64,000 nucleotides of DNA. Origin: Oscillospiraceae bacterium (lineage in GTDB: Bacteria; Bacillota; Clostridia; Oscillospirales; Ruminococcaceae). Where the stretch lies: positions 1 through 64,000 of the forward strand of contig JAKSPJ010000001.1 in assembly GCA_024404915.1 (NCBI GenBank). The letters are read 5' to 3'. Below the pieces are notes generated by a model. The model made no database searches and was not told where the DNA came from. It saw only the letters and a program-made list of their open reading frames with translations. The translations under genes were made by a program, and so were the position numbers. Shown here piece after piece: positions 1 through 7,681 of this stretch (the first letter of the stretch is position 1; each line of letters starts with the position of its first letter).

Positions 1-43
1 CTGCCATTCGCTCTTCATCCGTTAGTTTACTTCTTCTTGGCAT
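1..43 (-). mobile_element. N-terminus of a transposase-like ORF, cut by window edge
   Basis: Fourteen codons on the minus strand read MPRRSKLTDEERMA, a start typical of small helix-turn-helix transposase ORFs. A run of six G (minus strand) lies just upstream as a ribosome binding site. The remainder lies beyond base 1, so family and integrity cannot be judged. It abuts the inverted repeat at 53-103, which fits an insertion sequence end. The transposase assignment is an inference from a very short peptide. Confidence 0.45.
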
Positions 44-52
44 AAAATAACC

Positions 53-103
53 CCCCTTAGAGTTTTCACACTTTTTCCTATTTAGTGTGTCTACTCTAAG
101 GGG
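53..103. repeat. Inverted repeat at IS end
   Basis: Arms CCCCTTAGAG (53-62) and CTCTAAGGGG (94-103) are perfect inverted repeats, and CACACT (67-72) pairs with AGTGTG (84-89) inside them. The palindrome sits directly upstream of the transposase-like start. It may be the IS terminal structure or a hairpin limiting read-through into the element. Confidence 0.5.
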
Positions 104-144
104 ATTATATCAGAATGGGACTCTGTTTTTTTATAACCAAATAC

Positions 145-181
145 AAAAGGCTGTGCAGCGAAACGCTCCACAGCCTTTTTT
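145..181 (-). terminator. Terminator after the acyl-CoA synthetase fusion gene
   Basis: AAAGGCTGTG and CACAGCCTTT arms flank a short loop that itself contains AGCG/CGCT. T-rich sequence lies on both sides, so it could work in either direction. It is the first terminator after the stop codon at 189. Confidence 0.75.
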
Positions 182-188
182 CTTTTGA

Positions 189-2714
189 TTAAGCAGTAAC
201 GATGGAATTTGCCTCCTGGAGGTTCAAATATTCCACAGCTTCCTCACGCATCTTGTACTTGAGAATTTTTCCTGCTGCATTCATCGGGAAGGAATCCACA
301 AAACGAACATAGCGAGGAACCTTGGTCTTATCCATATGGGACTTGACATATTCTTTCAGGTCTTCCTCTGTGCAGGTTGCACCTTCCTGGCGGATGATGC
401 AGGCCATTGCCTCTTCACCATACTGCTTATCGGGCACACCGATTACCTGAACATCACGGACATCCGGGTGTGTATAAAGGAAGTCTTCAATCTCCTTCGG
501 ATAGAGGTTCTCACCGCCGCGGATAATCATATCCTTGATACGGCCGGTAATCTTGAAGTAGCCATCTTCCGGACGGCGGCGGGCAAGGTCTCCGGAGTGC
601 AGCCAGCCATCCTCATCAATGACAGCTGCTGTTGCTTCCGGCATCTTATAGTAGCCCTTCATAATGTTGTAACCACGGGCACAGAACTCACCGTCAACGC
701 CATCCGGTACTTCCTTACCGGTCTCAGGGTCAACGATCTTGCACTCTACGCCGAAAATTGGTCCGCCAACGGTATTAACACGGGCTTCAATGGAGTCTGT
801 TGTCTTGGACATTGTAGTTGCCGGAGATGCCTCTGTCTGACCATATGTAATACAGATTTCAGGCATGTGCATTTTCTCGATAACCTCTTCCATTGTCTTG
901 ATGGGACAGGGAGAACCAGCCATAATACCAGTACGCATATGGGAGAAGTCTGTCTTGCAGAAGTCCTCGTGACCCAGCATAGCAATAAACATGGTGGGCA
1001 CGCCGTGGAAGCAGGTAATCTTCTCCTGGTTGATGCAGTGAAGGCCCTTACGGGGAGAGAATGCAGTAATCGGAGACATGGTTACGCCATGTGTCACGGA
1101 TGCTGTCATTGCAAGCACCATGCCGAAGCAGTGGAACATCGGCACCTGAATCATCATGCGGTCTTCGGTGGACAAATCCATGCAGTCGCCGATTGCCTTA
1201 CCATTATTAACAACATTGTAGTGTGTCAGCATAACGCCCTTCGGGAAGCCGGTTGTACCGGAAGTATACTGCATATTTGCAACGTCATCCTTCTTGATCG
1301 CACGGCGGCGGCGTTCAACTTCAGTCAGCGGCACTTCCACATACTTTGCAACGGCCTCATCCCAGGTGTAGCAGCCGGGCTGACGGCTCTCTACAGTAAT
1401 GATATTCTTCAGGAACGGGAACTTTTCAGACTGGAGTTTTCCAGGCTCTGTGGTTGCCAGTTCAGGAATCAGCTCACGGATAATTGCATTATAGTCTGTA
1501 CCCTTGAAGGAATCAATCATAACCAGGGTATGTGTATCGGACTGCTTCAGCAGATACTCTGTTTCATGAATCTTGTTACCGGTATTCACAGTAACAAGTA
1601 CTGCACCGATTTTAGTAGTTGCCCAGAATGTGATATACCATGCCGGAACATTGGTTGCCCAGATTGCAACCTTATCTCCGGGAGCAACGCCCATAGCGAT
1701 GAGGGCACGGGCAAATGTATCCACATCATCTCTGAACTGCGGATATGTTCTTGTGTAATCCAGCTCTGTATAACGGAAAGCATACTGATTCGGGAACTGC
1801 TGACAAATACGGTCCAGCACATCCGGGAAAGTATAGTCAATCAACCGCTCCTTCGGCCAGGGATACTGACCAATACCTCGTCTGCTGAGCTGCGGCTCAT
1901 GCTTGTAGCTTGTACGATATCTGGACATATAATCGGCAAACTGCGGGAATACGATACCGGCATCAGAAAGCTCAGGCATCCAGCGCTTCACCCATTCCAG
2001 ACAGATATAGCCGGTGTAGTGAATGCTCTGCAAAGCATTCATCATATCATTTAACGGAAGGTCGCCCTTGCCCATCATCTCGTAGTGTACAACGCCATTC
2101 TGAATGGAACTATCCTTTGTGTGGACATACTTAATCTCATTGCCGAGGTTTGCAACTGTCTCGGAGGGCTGTTCCTGATTGTTGCGATAAGGGTGATGCA
2201 TATCCCAGAGTGCTGCAACACGGATGTTGTTAACCTTCTCCAGCAAAGCCTTGAGACGCTTGGTGTCAGCGTAAACGCCGTTGGTTTCAACCAGCAGGGT
2301 AACATCGTGAGCCTCTGCGTCATCCACAAAGGAAGAAAGCATAGATGCCACATATGCATCATCCACTTCACCAGTTACTTCGGAATAACGATCGCCCAGA
2401 ACACGAATATAGGAAGCACCTACAGCCTGTGCAATCTCCATGCAGGCAAGCAGTTCCTTGCGGTTCTGCTCTTCATTCTCTTTCTCATTCAGACAGCAGT
2501 TAGAGCTGATACAGGGGATTTCCAGCTTCAGTGCCTTCAGTTTCTCAATGGTCTTGGGCAGCTGTTCGCCGGTAAAAGGCTTGCTGCGGTACGGGTCAGC
2601 AGGAAAGCCATAGGAACGGAGCTCAATGCCGTCGAAGCCGAGATCCTTTGCCATGGAATACACATCTGACCATTCAAAATCAGGACATCCCAAAGTAGAA
2701 AAACAGATTTTCAT
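189..2714 (-). CDS. Xylose-isomerase-like TIM barrel fused to an AMP-dependent acyl-CoA synthetase
   Basis: This 841-residue protein has two enzyme halves. Residues 1-265 form a sugar phosphate isomerase/epimerase-type TIM barrel with plausible metal ligands E143 (VETNG), D171/H174 (WDMHH), H198 (VHTKD) and E240 (CLEW). Residues about 290-841 are an acyl-adenylate-forming synthetase: ATP loop YTSGTTGFPKG at 483-493, YGQTEASP at 624-631, the hinge GRIKDMIIRGGENLYP, and the C-terminal catalytic lysine in AAGKILKYK. That half resembles fatty-acyl-CoA ligases of the FadD kind and should activate a carboxylic acid to its CoA thioester. The acid is unknown. Both halves look intact. The ATG is preceded by CTGGAGG. 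It is a single-gene unit read from the leader at 2741-2942. The role of the barrel half is inferred only from fold motifs. Confidence 0.85.
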   Translation of the reverse strand: MKICFSTLGCPDFEWSDVYSMAKDLGFDGIELRSYGFPADPYRSKPFTGEQLPKTIEKLKALKLEIPCISSNCCLNEKENEEQNRKELLACMEIAQAVGASYIRVLGDRYSEVTGEVDDAYVASMLSSFVDDAEAHDVTLLVETNGVYADTKRLKALLEKVNNIRVAALWDMHHPYRNNQEQPSETVANLGNEIKYVHTKDSSIQNGVVHYEMMGKGDLPLNDMMNALQSIHYTGYICLEWVKRWMPELSDAGIVFPQFADYMSRYRTSYKHEPQLSRRGIGQYPWPKERLIDYTFPDVLDRICQQFPNQYAFRYTELDYTRTYPQFRDDVDTFARALIAMGVAPGDKVAIWATNVPAWYITFWATTKIGAVLVTVNTGNKIHETEYLLKQSDTHTLVMIDSFKGTDYNAIIRELIPELATTEPGKLQSEKFPFLKNIITVESRQPGCYTWDEAVAKYVEVPLTEVERRRRAIKKDDVANMQYTSGTTGFPKGVMLTHYNVVNNGKAIGDCMDLSTEDRMMIQVPMFHCFGMVLAMTASVTHGVTMSPITAFSPRKGLHCINQEKITCFHGVPTMFIAMLGHEDFCKTDFSHMRTGIMAGSPCPIKTMEEVIEKMHMPEICITYGQTEASPATTMSKTTDSIEARVNTVGGPIFGVECKIVDPETGKEVPDGVDGEFCARGYNIMKGYYKMPEATAAVIDEDGWLHSGDLARRRPEDGYFKITGRIKDMIIRGGENLYPKEIEDFLYTHPDVRDVQVIGVPDKQYGEEAMACIIRQEGATCTEEDLKEYVKSHMDKTKVPRYVRFVDSFPMNAAGKILKYKMREEAVEYLNLQEANSIVTA

Positions 2715-2740
2715 AATAACCTCCAGATTTTTTCACTCAC

Positions 2741-2942
2741 AAAAAACGGTGTGAAGTCTTATTCTGACCTCACACCGTTGCTTGCATAATTTGGGCATTT
2801 CTATCACATTCTCATTCACCCGTGCACAACGAAGCAGGCCATTGGTATGAAGCCAAGACCGTAAGTCGCAGGACGAGTGTTAGAAGAAAACGCATACGAA
2901 ACAACCCTTTCCGTCGATTGATTTCACATCGACAATTTTCAC
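2741..2942 (-). ncRNA. Structured leader or small RNA ending in a terminator
   Basis: About 200 nt lie between a strong minus-strand promoter and a terminator only about 30 nt before the start codon at 2714. Visible pairing: a 5' hairpin GTCGAT/ATCGAC (2913-2918 with 2928-2933); a long basal helix between 2877-2893 and 2795-2807 with internal loops; an apical hairpin between 2838-2846 and 2853-2860. The overall shape is a bulged rod. Too little room remains after the terminator for a separate promoter, so the downstream gene probably depends on read-through. Candidates are an unrecognised riboswitch or attenuator, or a 6S-like RNA. I match no riboswitch consensus I know. Confidence 0.55.
2745..2779 (-). 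terminator. Intrinsic terminator just ahead of the fusion gene
   Basis: AACGGTGTGAAGTC (2745-2758) pairs with GACCTCACACCGTT (2766-2779), followed on the minus strand by a T run at 2736-2744. It ends the leader RNA and may act as the switchable terminator of an attenuator. Confidence 0.8.
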
Positions 2943-2948
2943 TTCATT

Positions 2949-2978
2949 ATTATAGCACAATAAAGCATTGTTTGTCAA
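2949..2978 (-). promoter_or_regulatory. Sigma-A promoter of the leader RNA
   Basis: Minus strand TTGACA (2973-2978), 18-nt spacer, TATAAT (2949-2954). Both boxes are perfect. Transcription should start near 2942. The stretch 2979-3271 holds no gene that I can support. Confidence 0.8.
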
Positions 2979-3271
2979 GAATATCCTGTAGTGTTTTTTG
3001 AATTTAGTCATACTAGATAGAATTTCATCAAATGCGCCATCAGATTTTCGTGTATACAGCAGTTGATATTTAATTGCTTCGGAGAATTTACGAATAATTT
3101 GTATTGCGGCTCCTGTCCAATGCATAATCTCAGTAAGGTTTATTCAGCGAATACCGCCTCTATGCGTTTCATTTTCACAGTACAAATCGTTTTACCTGTA
3201 TAATCATCCGGAGAGAGCACATTTTGTCGCAAAAAATAGATTGTATTATCCGAATTATATGCATAAATGAC

Positions 3272-3300
3272 TTGACTTTATATACAAATTTATGTATAAT
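3272..3300 (+). promoter_or_regulatory. Promoter of the YegP-like gene
   Basis: TTGACT (3272-3277), 17-nt spacer, TATAAT (3295-3300), about 35 nt before the start codon at 3336. Confidence 0.75.
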
Positions 3301-3335
3301 ATAAGCATAGAGAATTCCATAAGGAGGATTGGATT

Positions 3336-3710
3336 ATGGGAAAATATGTGGTAAAGCACACAAAAACCGGCGTGAAATTTGATTTGAAAGCAGGAAACGG
3401 CGAGGTAATTGCAACATCTGAGGTTTACACCACCGACCGTGCATGTTTCTCAGGAATTGCCAGCGTCAAGAAAAACGCACCTGTTTCTGAGATCGAGAAT
3501 CAGACAGAGGAAGGCTTTGAAAAGAAAAAGCATCCGAAATTTGAGGTGTATGTTGATAAGGCCGGCGAATATCGTTTCCGGCTGAAGGCAACAAACGGCC
3601 AGATTATTGCAGTAAGTGAAGGATACAAGGCAATCAGCGGCTGTCTCAACGGCATCGAATCCGTAAAGAAAAATGCGGATTCCGAAATCGTTGTACAGGA
3701 TGCAGAATAA
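3336..3710 (+). CDS. YegP-family (DUF1508) protein, two repeats
   Basis: The 124-residue protein consists of two copies of the DUF1508 unit. The first (about 1-50) runs from GKYVVKHTKTG to GIASVKKNAP and the second (about 65-118) from PKFEVYVDKAG to GIESVKKNA. Each has the family pattern of a beta strand, a K-A-x-NGxxIA-SE turn and a GI-SVKKNA end. DUF1508 proteins are small and cytosolic, and their biochemical role is unsettled. The start is fixed by AAGGAGG 9 nt upstream. It shares its promoter with the next gene, 24 nt downstream. Confidence 0.85.
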   Translation: MGKYVVKHTKTGVKFDLKAGNGEVIATSEVYTTDRACFSGIASVKKNAPVSEIENQTEEGFEKKKHPKFEVYVDKAGEYRFRLKATNGQIIAVSEGYKAISGCLNGIESVKKNADSEIVVQDAE

Positions 3711-3734
3711 TGCAGCAGAATGGAGTAATGTAGA

Positions 3735-4007
3735 ATGGATATCAAAAAAGAATTGGAACAGATTATGGGAAAGCTCTCCACCGACGCGAATTTCAAGGAG
3801 TTATTTCAGAAAAACCCGACAGAAGCAGTTCGCAGCATTGTGGGAGACAAAGCTGATAAGGACACCGTCGCAAAGGTAATGGAAGCTGTGAAATCCATGG
3901 CTGGTAAAGTTGATCTTTCCAAGATTGATATGAGCATGCTGAGTAAGCTGGATCTTGGTGATTTGCAGAACAAGCTGGGCGGTTTGTTTGGCGGAAAGAA
4001 AGACTGA
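3735..4007 (+). CDS. Small helical protein of unknown function
   Basis: A 90-residue, charged, probably all-helical protein. It has a KNPTEAV segment near residue 26, repeated K-hydrophobic-D units (KVDLSKIDMSMLSKLDL) and a Gly-rich end (LGGLFGGKKD). Similar short proteins ending in GGLFGxKK occur in Clostridia. The KNP-EAV segment faintly recalls Nif11-type leader peptides, but no RiPP maturation gene is nearby, so I do not call it one. It is probably cotranscribed with the YegP-like gene and followed directly by a terminator. Confidence 0.7.
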   Translation: MDIKKELEQIMGKLSTDANFKELFQKNPTEAVRSIVGDKADKDTVAKVMEAVKSMAGKVDLSKIDMSMLSKLDLGDLQNKLGGLFGGKKD

Positions 4008-4036
4008 TCACTAAAAACAATCATCACATTGAAAAA

Positions 4037-4063
4037 AGCACCGTTATTAAACGGTGCTTTTTC
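4037..4063 (+). terminator. Shared terminator between convergent genes
   Basis: AAGCACCGT and ACGGTGCTT pair around TTATTAA, followed by TTTTT on the plus strand, with an A run on the other side. It serves the small protein (+) and probably the Na/Pi cotransporter (-). Confidence 0.85.
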
Positions 4064-4078
4064 TGGTCTATGCAGTTT

Positions 4079-5860
4079 TCAGGACATGAAAACAAATTCT
4101 TTACGATATTCCTTGACCATCTGCTGGAATTCCACATTGGATCTGCTTCGCATATTGTGCAGATATGCATGGGTATCAAAGGCGTTCAGCGGCAGTTCCA
4201 GAAGGGCAACTGCAATGTTGGAGCAATGGTCTGCAATACGCTCAAAGTCACCGATGATATCATTGAAAACGAAGCCCTGCTGCAATGTACACATTTGCGC
4301 CTGGAGTCTTGCAACGTGATTCATTTTGGCGGTTTCACACAGCATATCAATGCATTCTTCCAGAGGCTCGACATGGCTGGCAATCTCCAGATCCTTCTTT
4401 TCAAACGCTTCAAATGTCATGGTAACGATACGGCGCAAAGCTGCTTCCAGAACCTGAAGCTCACCCACAGCTTCCTCAGAGAACTTGATTTCCTTTTCGG
4501 AAATCTCCAGTGCCGCTTTCTGAATATTCACAGAATGGTCGCTGACTCGTTCAAAGTCAGTCACTGAATGCAGATACAGGGAGGTTTCCATTGATTGTTC
4601 ATGGTTCAATGTATGGCCGGTAATCTTTATCAAATAGGAACCCAGAACGTCCTCATACTGGTCCACGATATCTTCCGCATTGATGACCTTTCTGGCATTG
4701 TTCTCATTGTAGTGGGTAATCAGGTCAAAGGCACGGAACAGATTTCTTTCAGTAATCGTCGCCATGGACATGATAGATTCCTTGCAGTGTGTCAGAGCCA
4801 GAACTGGGTTGTCCAGGAAACGCTCTTCCAGCTGTTCCACCTTAATCTTCTTGGATTCGTTATCCGCCTCATCCTCTTGCTTATCCTTCAGAATCAGATT
4901 GGTGAGACGCTCCAGATATTTAATGAACGGTGTCAGGACAATGATGGCAACGATACGATACAGAGTATTCATCACTGCAATGCTGACGGCGTTGACAGGA
5001 GTCGTTGTTTCCATGAACGGGAAATGGAACAGCAGATTTGCTCCATAAAACAAAACAGTACAGACAACCGTTCCGAAAATATTGATCAGAAGATAAATCA
5101 TGGAAGTACGCTTGCCATCTCGGTTTGCGCCCACTGCAGAAAGCAGCACCGGAATGGATGCACCGATACCCATACCCATAATCATGGGGAAAGCCACGGA
5201 ATAGCTTACTGCACCGGTTACGGAGAGTGCCTGCAGAATACCGACAGATGCGGAATTGCTTTGCAGCATGGCGGTAATAACAATACCCACCAGAATGCCG
5301 AGCAGCGGATTATCAAACATGGTCAGGAGATTGCGGAAGCCCTCATTTTCCTTCAGGGGGCTGACAGCACCGCTCATTGCAGACATGCCGTACATCAGCA
5401 CGGAAAATCCAAGCATAATGCCGCCCAGATTGCGTTTTGTCTCCTTTTTGGAGAACATCAGCCAGATGATGCCGACGAAGGCGACCAAAGAGGAAATCGT
5501 GCTTGTAGAAAGCAGACTCAGCCAGCCGTTCTGCCCTTCCAGTGTGGAAAGACATAGAAGCCAGCCTGTAACACTGGTTCCGATATTGGCACCCATGACA
5601 ATCGAAATAGACTGGGTGACAGTCATCATGCCGGAGTTTACAAAACCAACCACCATTGCAGAGGTTGCAGATGAAGACTGAATCACGGCAGTAACAACCG
5701 TACCCAGCAGAATGCCTTTTATGGGCGTGCCAGACAGTTTCCATAAAACCATTTCCAATTTGTTACCAGCAACTTTTTTCAGGCCATCTCCCATCAGCTG
5801 CATGCCAAAGAGGAACAGTGCAATGCCGCCGGCCAATGCAAGTAGATTTGCAATACCCAT
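4079..5860 (-). CDS. Na/Pi cotransporter family protein with PhoU-like tail
   Basis: A 593-residue membrane protein of the NptA/YjbB type. Residues 1-310 carry hydrophobic segments with the paired QSSSATSAMVVGF and QSNSASVGILQ motifs that mark the two inverted Na/Pi repeats. Residues about 345-590 are a soluble helical PhoU-like domain (for example DFERVSDHSVNI and DFERIADHCSNI). It should carry phosphate with sodium across the cytoplasmic membrane, with the PhoU part linking to phosphate signalling. The candidate PhoP box at 6028-6044 agrees with phosphate control. It is monocistronic, and AGAAGGAATTTG precedes the ATG. Confidence 0.93.
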   Translation of the reverse strand: MGIANLLALAGGIALFLFGMQLMGDGLKKVAGNKLEMVLWKLSGTPIKGILLGTVVTAVIQSSSATSAMVVGFVNSGMMTVTQSISIVMGANIGTSVTGWLLCLSTLEGQNGWLSLLSTSTISSLVAFVGIIWLMFSKKETKRNLGGIMLGFSVLMYGMSAMSGAVSPLKENEGFRNLLTMFDNPLLGILVGIVITAMLQSNSASVGILQALSVTGAVSYSVAFPMIMGMGIGASIPVLLSAVGANRDGKRTSMIYLLINIFGTVVCTVLFYGANLLFHFPFMETTTPVNAVSIAVMNTLYRIVAIIVLTPFIKYLERLTNLILKDKQEDEADNESKKIKVEQLEERFLDNPVLALTHCKESIMSMATITERNLFRAFDLITHYNENNARKVINAEDIVDQYEDVLGSYLIKITGHTLNHEQSMETSLYLHSVTDFERVSDHSVNIQKAALEISEKEIKFSEEAVGELQVLEAALRRIVTMTFEAFEKKDLEIASHVEPLEECIDMLCETAKMNHVARLQAQMCTLQQGFVFNDIIGDFERIADHCSNIAVALLELPLNAFDTHAYLHNMRSRSNVEFQQMVKEYRKEFVFMS

Positions 5861-5985
5861 TCAAATTCCTTCTTTCATAAGGCAAAACTGTCTATGGGTT
5901 TTCAAATGTGTCTCAGAATCCGAAACAACACTATGCAACAGAATTGCCAATAGATTCGGGCAGAGAAGTACATCCCTTCCTCCCC

Positions 5986-5996
5986 ATTATATTATA
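5986..5996 (-). promoter_or_regulatory. Probable -10 region of the Na/Pi cotransporter gene
   Basis: Two overlapping TATAAT boxes on the minus strand (5991-5996 and 5986-5991) with no good -35 box at 16-18 nt. A missing -35 is usual for activator-dependent promoters. The rest of 5861-6120 holds no gene. Confidence 0.5.
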
Positions 5997-6027
5997 CTCT
6001 TGGAATATCAATTTTTTGTATTGGTAA

Positions 6028-6044
6028 TGTAAAATTTATGTAAA
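6028..6044 (-). promoter_or_regulatory. Candidate PhoP box
   Basis: Two direct repeats TTTACA on the minus strand (6039-6044 and 6028-6033) with an 11-nt period. This matches the TT(A/T)ACA-N5 layout of Firmicutes PhoP boxes. They lie about 32 nt upstream of the -10 boxes of the phosphate transporter. Regulation is inferred. Confidence 0.45.
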
Positions 6045-6125
6045 GTTTTCGGAGATGAAGGAGCGATGCAGACTGTTTGCATGATTCCATCATTTATAAC
6101 ATAAAATCCTGTCATGGCACAAAAA

Positions 6126-6152
6126 ATCTCCCAATCCGCAGGACTGGGAGAT
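6126..6152 (-). terminator. Terminator of the trpS-mazG-hup-rqcP operon
   Basis: ATCTCCCAATCC pairs with GGACTGGGAGAT around GCA. On the minus strand it is followed by T residues (6121-6125). Confidence 0.8.
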
Positions 6153-6230
6153 TTTCAAGGCAATACTGCACATAAAGTCTGTGCAAAACCTTCAGGTGTT
6201 TTTATGCGGCAGTGCCCAAAAGCAACGGCT

Positions 6231-6473
6231 TCAGGGCACAATGGTATACAAATCAGCAGCGCTTTCTTTGGTAACATATTCTGTAATTGCAGCCACTTTC
6301 ACCTTCATGTTTCTCTGACCAAAGGCAATTTCAATTTCGTCACCGATTTTCACTTCATAGGATGCTCTGGCAGGCTTTCCGTTTACGCTGACTCTGCCGG
6401 CATCGCAGGCTTCATTGGCAATGGTTCTGCGCTTCATTAACCTTGAAACCTTCAGATATTTATCTAATCTCAT
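6231..6473 (-). CDS. rqcP: S4-domain RNA-binding protein RqcP
   Basis: The 80-residue protein is a bare S4 fold starting MRLDKYLKVSRLMKRR, with RVSVNGKPA and GDEIEI as in HslR/YabO. In Firmicutes this protein (RqcP) binds 23S rRNA and the P-site tRNA on obstructed large subunits and helps RqcH add alanine tails. Gene order mazG-hup-rqcP is the same as in other Firmicutes, which supports the name. Its ATG overlaps the last base of the HU stop codon (TAATG), so translation is probably coupled. A terminator follows. Confidence 0.9.
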   Translation of the reverse strand: MRLDKYLKVSRLMKRRTIANEACDAGRVSVNGKPARASYEVKIGDEIEIAFGQRNMKVKVAAITEYVTKESAADLYTIVP

Positions 6474-6748
6474 TATTTATTTACAGCTTCCTTCAAAGAC
6501 TTGGATGCACGGAATGCAGGAGCCTTCTTCTCCGGTGTGGTCATGGGTTTGCCGGTACGAGGATTCTTGGTAACCTTTGCCTTTCTCTCGTGAATTTCAA
6601 AAGTACCCAGTCCGGTCAGATGCACCTTTTCACCTGCTGTCAAAGCCTCAACAATCACAGATGTCACAAGCTCCAGGGCATCGTCTGCTTCTTTTCTTGT
6701 ACAGCCGCCCTTTTGTGCCAGTGCGCTAATCAAATCAATCTTTGTCAT
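6473..6748 (-). CDS. hup: HU-family DNA-binding protein
   Basis: A 91-residue HU protein with the usual MTKIDLISALAQK start and GLGTFEIHERKAK beta arm. In the arm tip the NPRTGKPM segment carries the proline that inserts into DNA. It compacts DNA and bends it during replication and repair. A longer reading frame reaches 6763, but GGAGGA at 6754-6759 places the start at 6748. Its gene is one base overlapped with rqcP. Confidence 0.95.
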   Translation of the reverse strand: MTKIDLISALAQKGGCTRKEADDALELVTSVIVEALTAGEKVHLTGLGTFEIHERKAKVTKNPRTGKPMTTPEKKAPAFRASKSLKEAVNK

Positions 6749-6799
6749 AATAATCCTCCACAAACATCTTATTCTCTTGCAAAAATCAGCAAGTCCTTA

Positions 6800-7615
6800 T
6801 CAAATCTGTTTCACCTTAGCCCAGTATTCATCAAGCTCTTCGATGGACATATCCGTCATTGTTTTTCCATCCGCCATAACCATTTTCTCTGTTTCTGCAA
6901 AGCGGCGAATAAATTTCTGTGCTGCACGGGTCAAGGCTTCCTCCGCATCCACCTGCAGATGACGTGCCGTGTTGACACAGGAGAACAGCAAATCGCCCAG
7001 TTCTTCCTCAATCTGTTCCTGACTTCCCTGCTGCATAGCATCTGCCAGTTCATCCGTTTCCCTGCGGATATATGCAAAGGCATCTTCTGCAGAAGCCCAG
7101 TCCATACCTGCACGAGAGGCACGTTTTCCCACCTTCTGTGCATACATCAGTGCCGGCAATGCCTTGCAGACCGCCTCCAGTGTATCCGTTGCGGTTTCCT
7201 GATGCTTGGTTTCCTGTTTGATGGCATCCCAGTTTTTCAGAACTTCATCACTGTTCTCCACCTGAACTGTCCCAAACACATGGGGATGACGCACCACCAG
7301 TTTCCGGCAGACCTCATCGCAGATATCGTCAAACGTAAAATTGGATTTCTCCGTTTCAATCTGGCAATGGAATGCAACCTGCAGCAGCACATCACCCAAT
7401 TCCTCACGCATCATGGGGACACTGTCTGCATCAATTGCCTCTGCGGCCTCATAGCATTCTTCCAGCAAATCCTTGCGAATGCTCTGATGTGTCTGTTCCT
7501 TGTCCCAGGGGCAGCCGTTCTCGCTTCGCAGAACCTGCAGAATCTGCAGCAATTCCGCCATGCCGTAATGGGGACAGTCCCGCAGGGATGCAAGTGTTTC
7601 TTCGCTTGTAATCAT
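6800..7615 (-). CDS. mazG: Nucleoside triphosphate pyrophosphohydrolase MazG
   Basis: 271 residues with tandem MazG helical domains. The catalytic acidic sets are EECYEAAEAID with EELGDVLLQ in the first half and EEELGDLLF with DAEEALTRA in the second. It hydrolyses NTPs to NMP plus pyrophosphate, cleaning nucleotide pools or lowering ppGpp under stress. Two ATGs are in frame: the one at 7624 is only 1 nt from GGAG, while the one at 7615 has 10-nt spacing and is preferred. It lies between trpS and hup in one minus-strand operon. Confidence 0.93.
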   Translation of the reverse strand: MITSEETLASLRDCPHYGMAELLQILQVLRSENGCPWDKEQTHQSIRKDLLEECYEAAEAIDADSVPMMREELGDVLLQVAFHCQIETEKSNFTFDDICDEVCRKLVVRHPHVFGTVQVENSDEVLKNWDAIKQETKHQETATDTLEAVCKALPALMYAQKVGKRASRAGMDWASAEDAFAYIRRETDELADAMQQGSQEQIEEELGDLLFSCVNTARHLQVDAEEALTRAAQKFIRRFAETEKMVMADGKTMTDMSIEELDEYWAKVKQI

Positions 7616-7681
7616 TGATTTCATGCTCCATTTACAAATACAATCTGCTGAGAAAAATGCTCGTCAGCCGATACCTCAGAA

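Noticed and set aside
336..2054. 572-residue plus-strand ORF
   Set aside because: It is antisense to the acyl-CoA synthetase, and rich in Cys and His as reversed codons produce here. Similar antisense ORFs at 16656-18608 (650 residues), 8219-9346, 38993-40687 and 61854-63155 were dropped for the same reason.
2741..2942. Firm 6S RNA (ssrS) call
   Set aside because: The rod shape and length agree, but the close coupling to the downstream gene and the lack of a consensus I can verify leave it open.
2880..3125. 81-residue minus-strand ORF
   Set aside because: It runs through the promoter and 5' end of the leader RNA, has no ribosome binding site and no recognisable motif.
3735..4007. Nif11-type RiPP precursor
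   Set aside because: The helix is only faintly similar and no maturation enzyme or transporter is in the neighbourhood.
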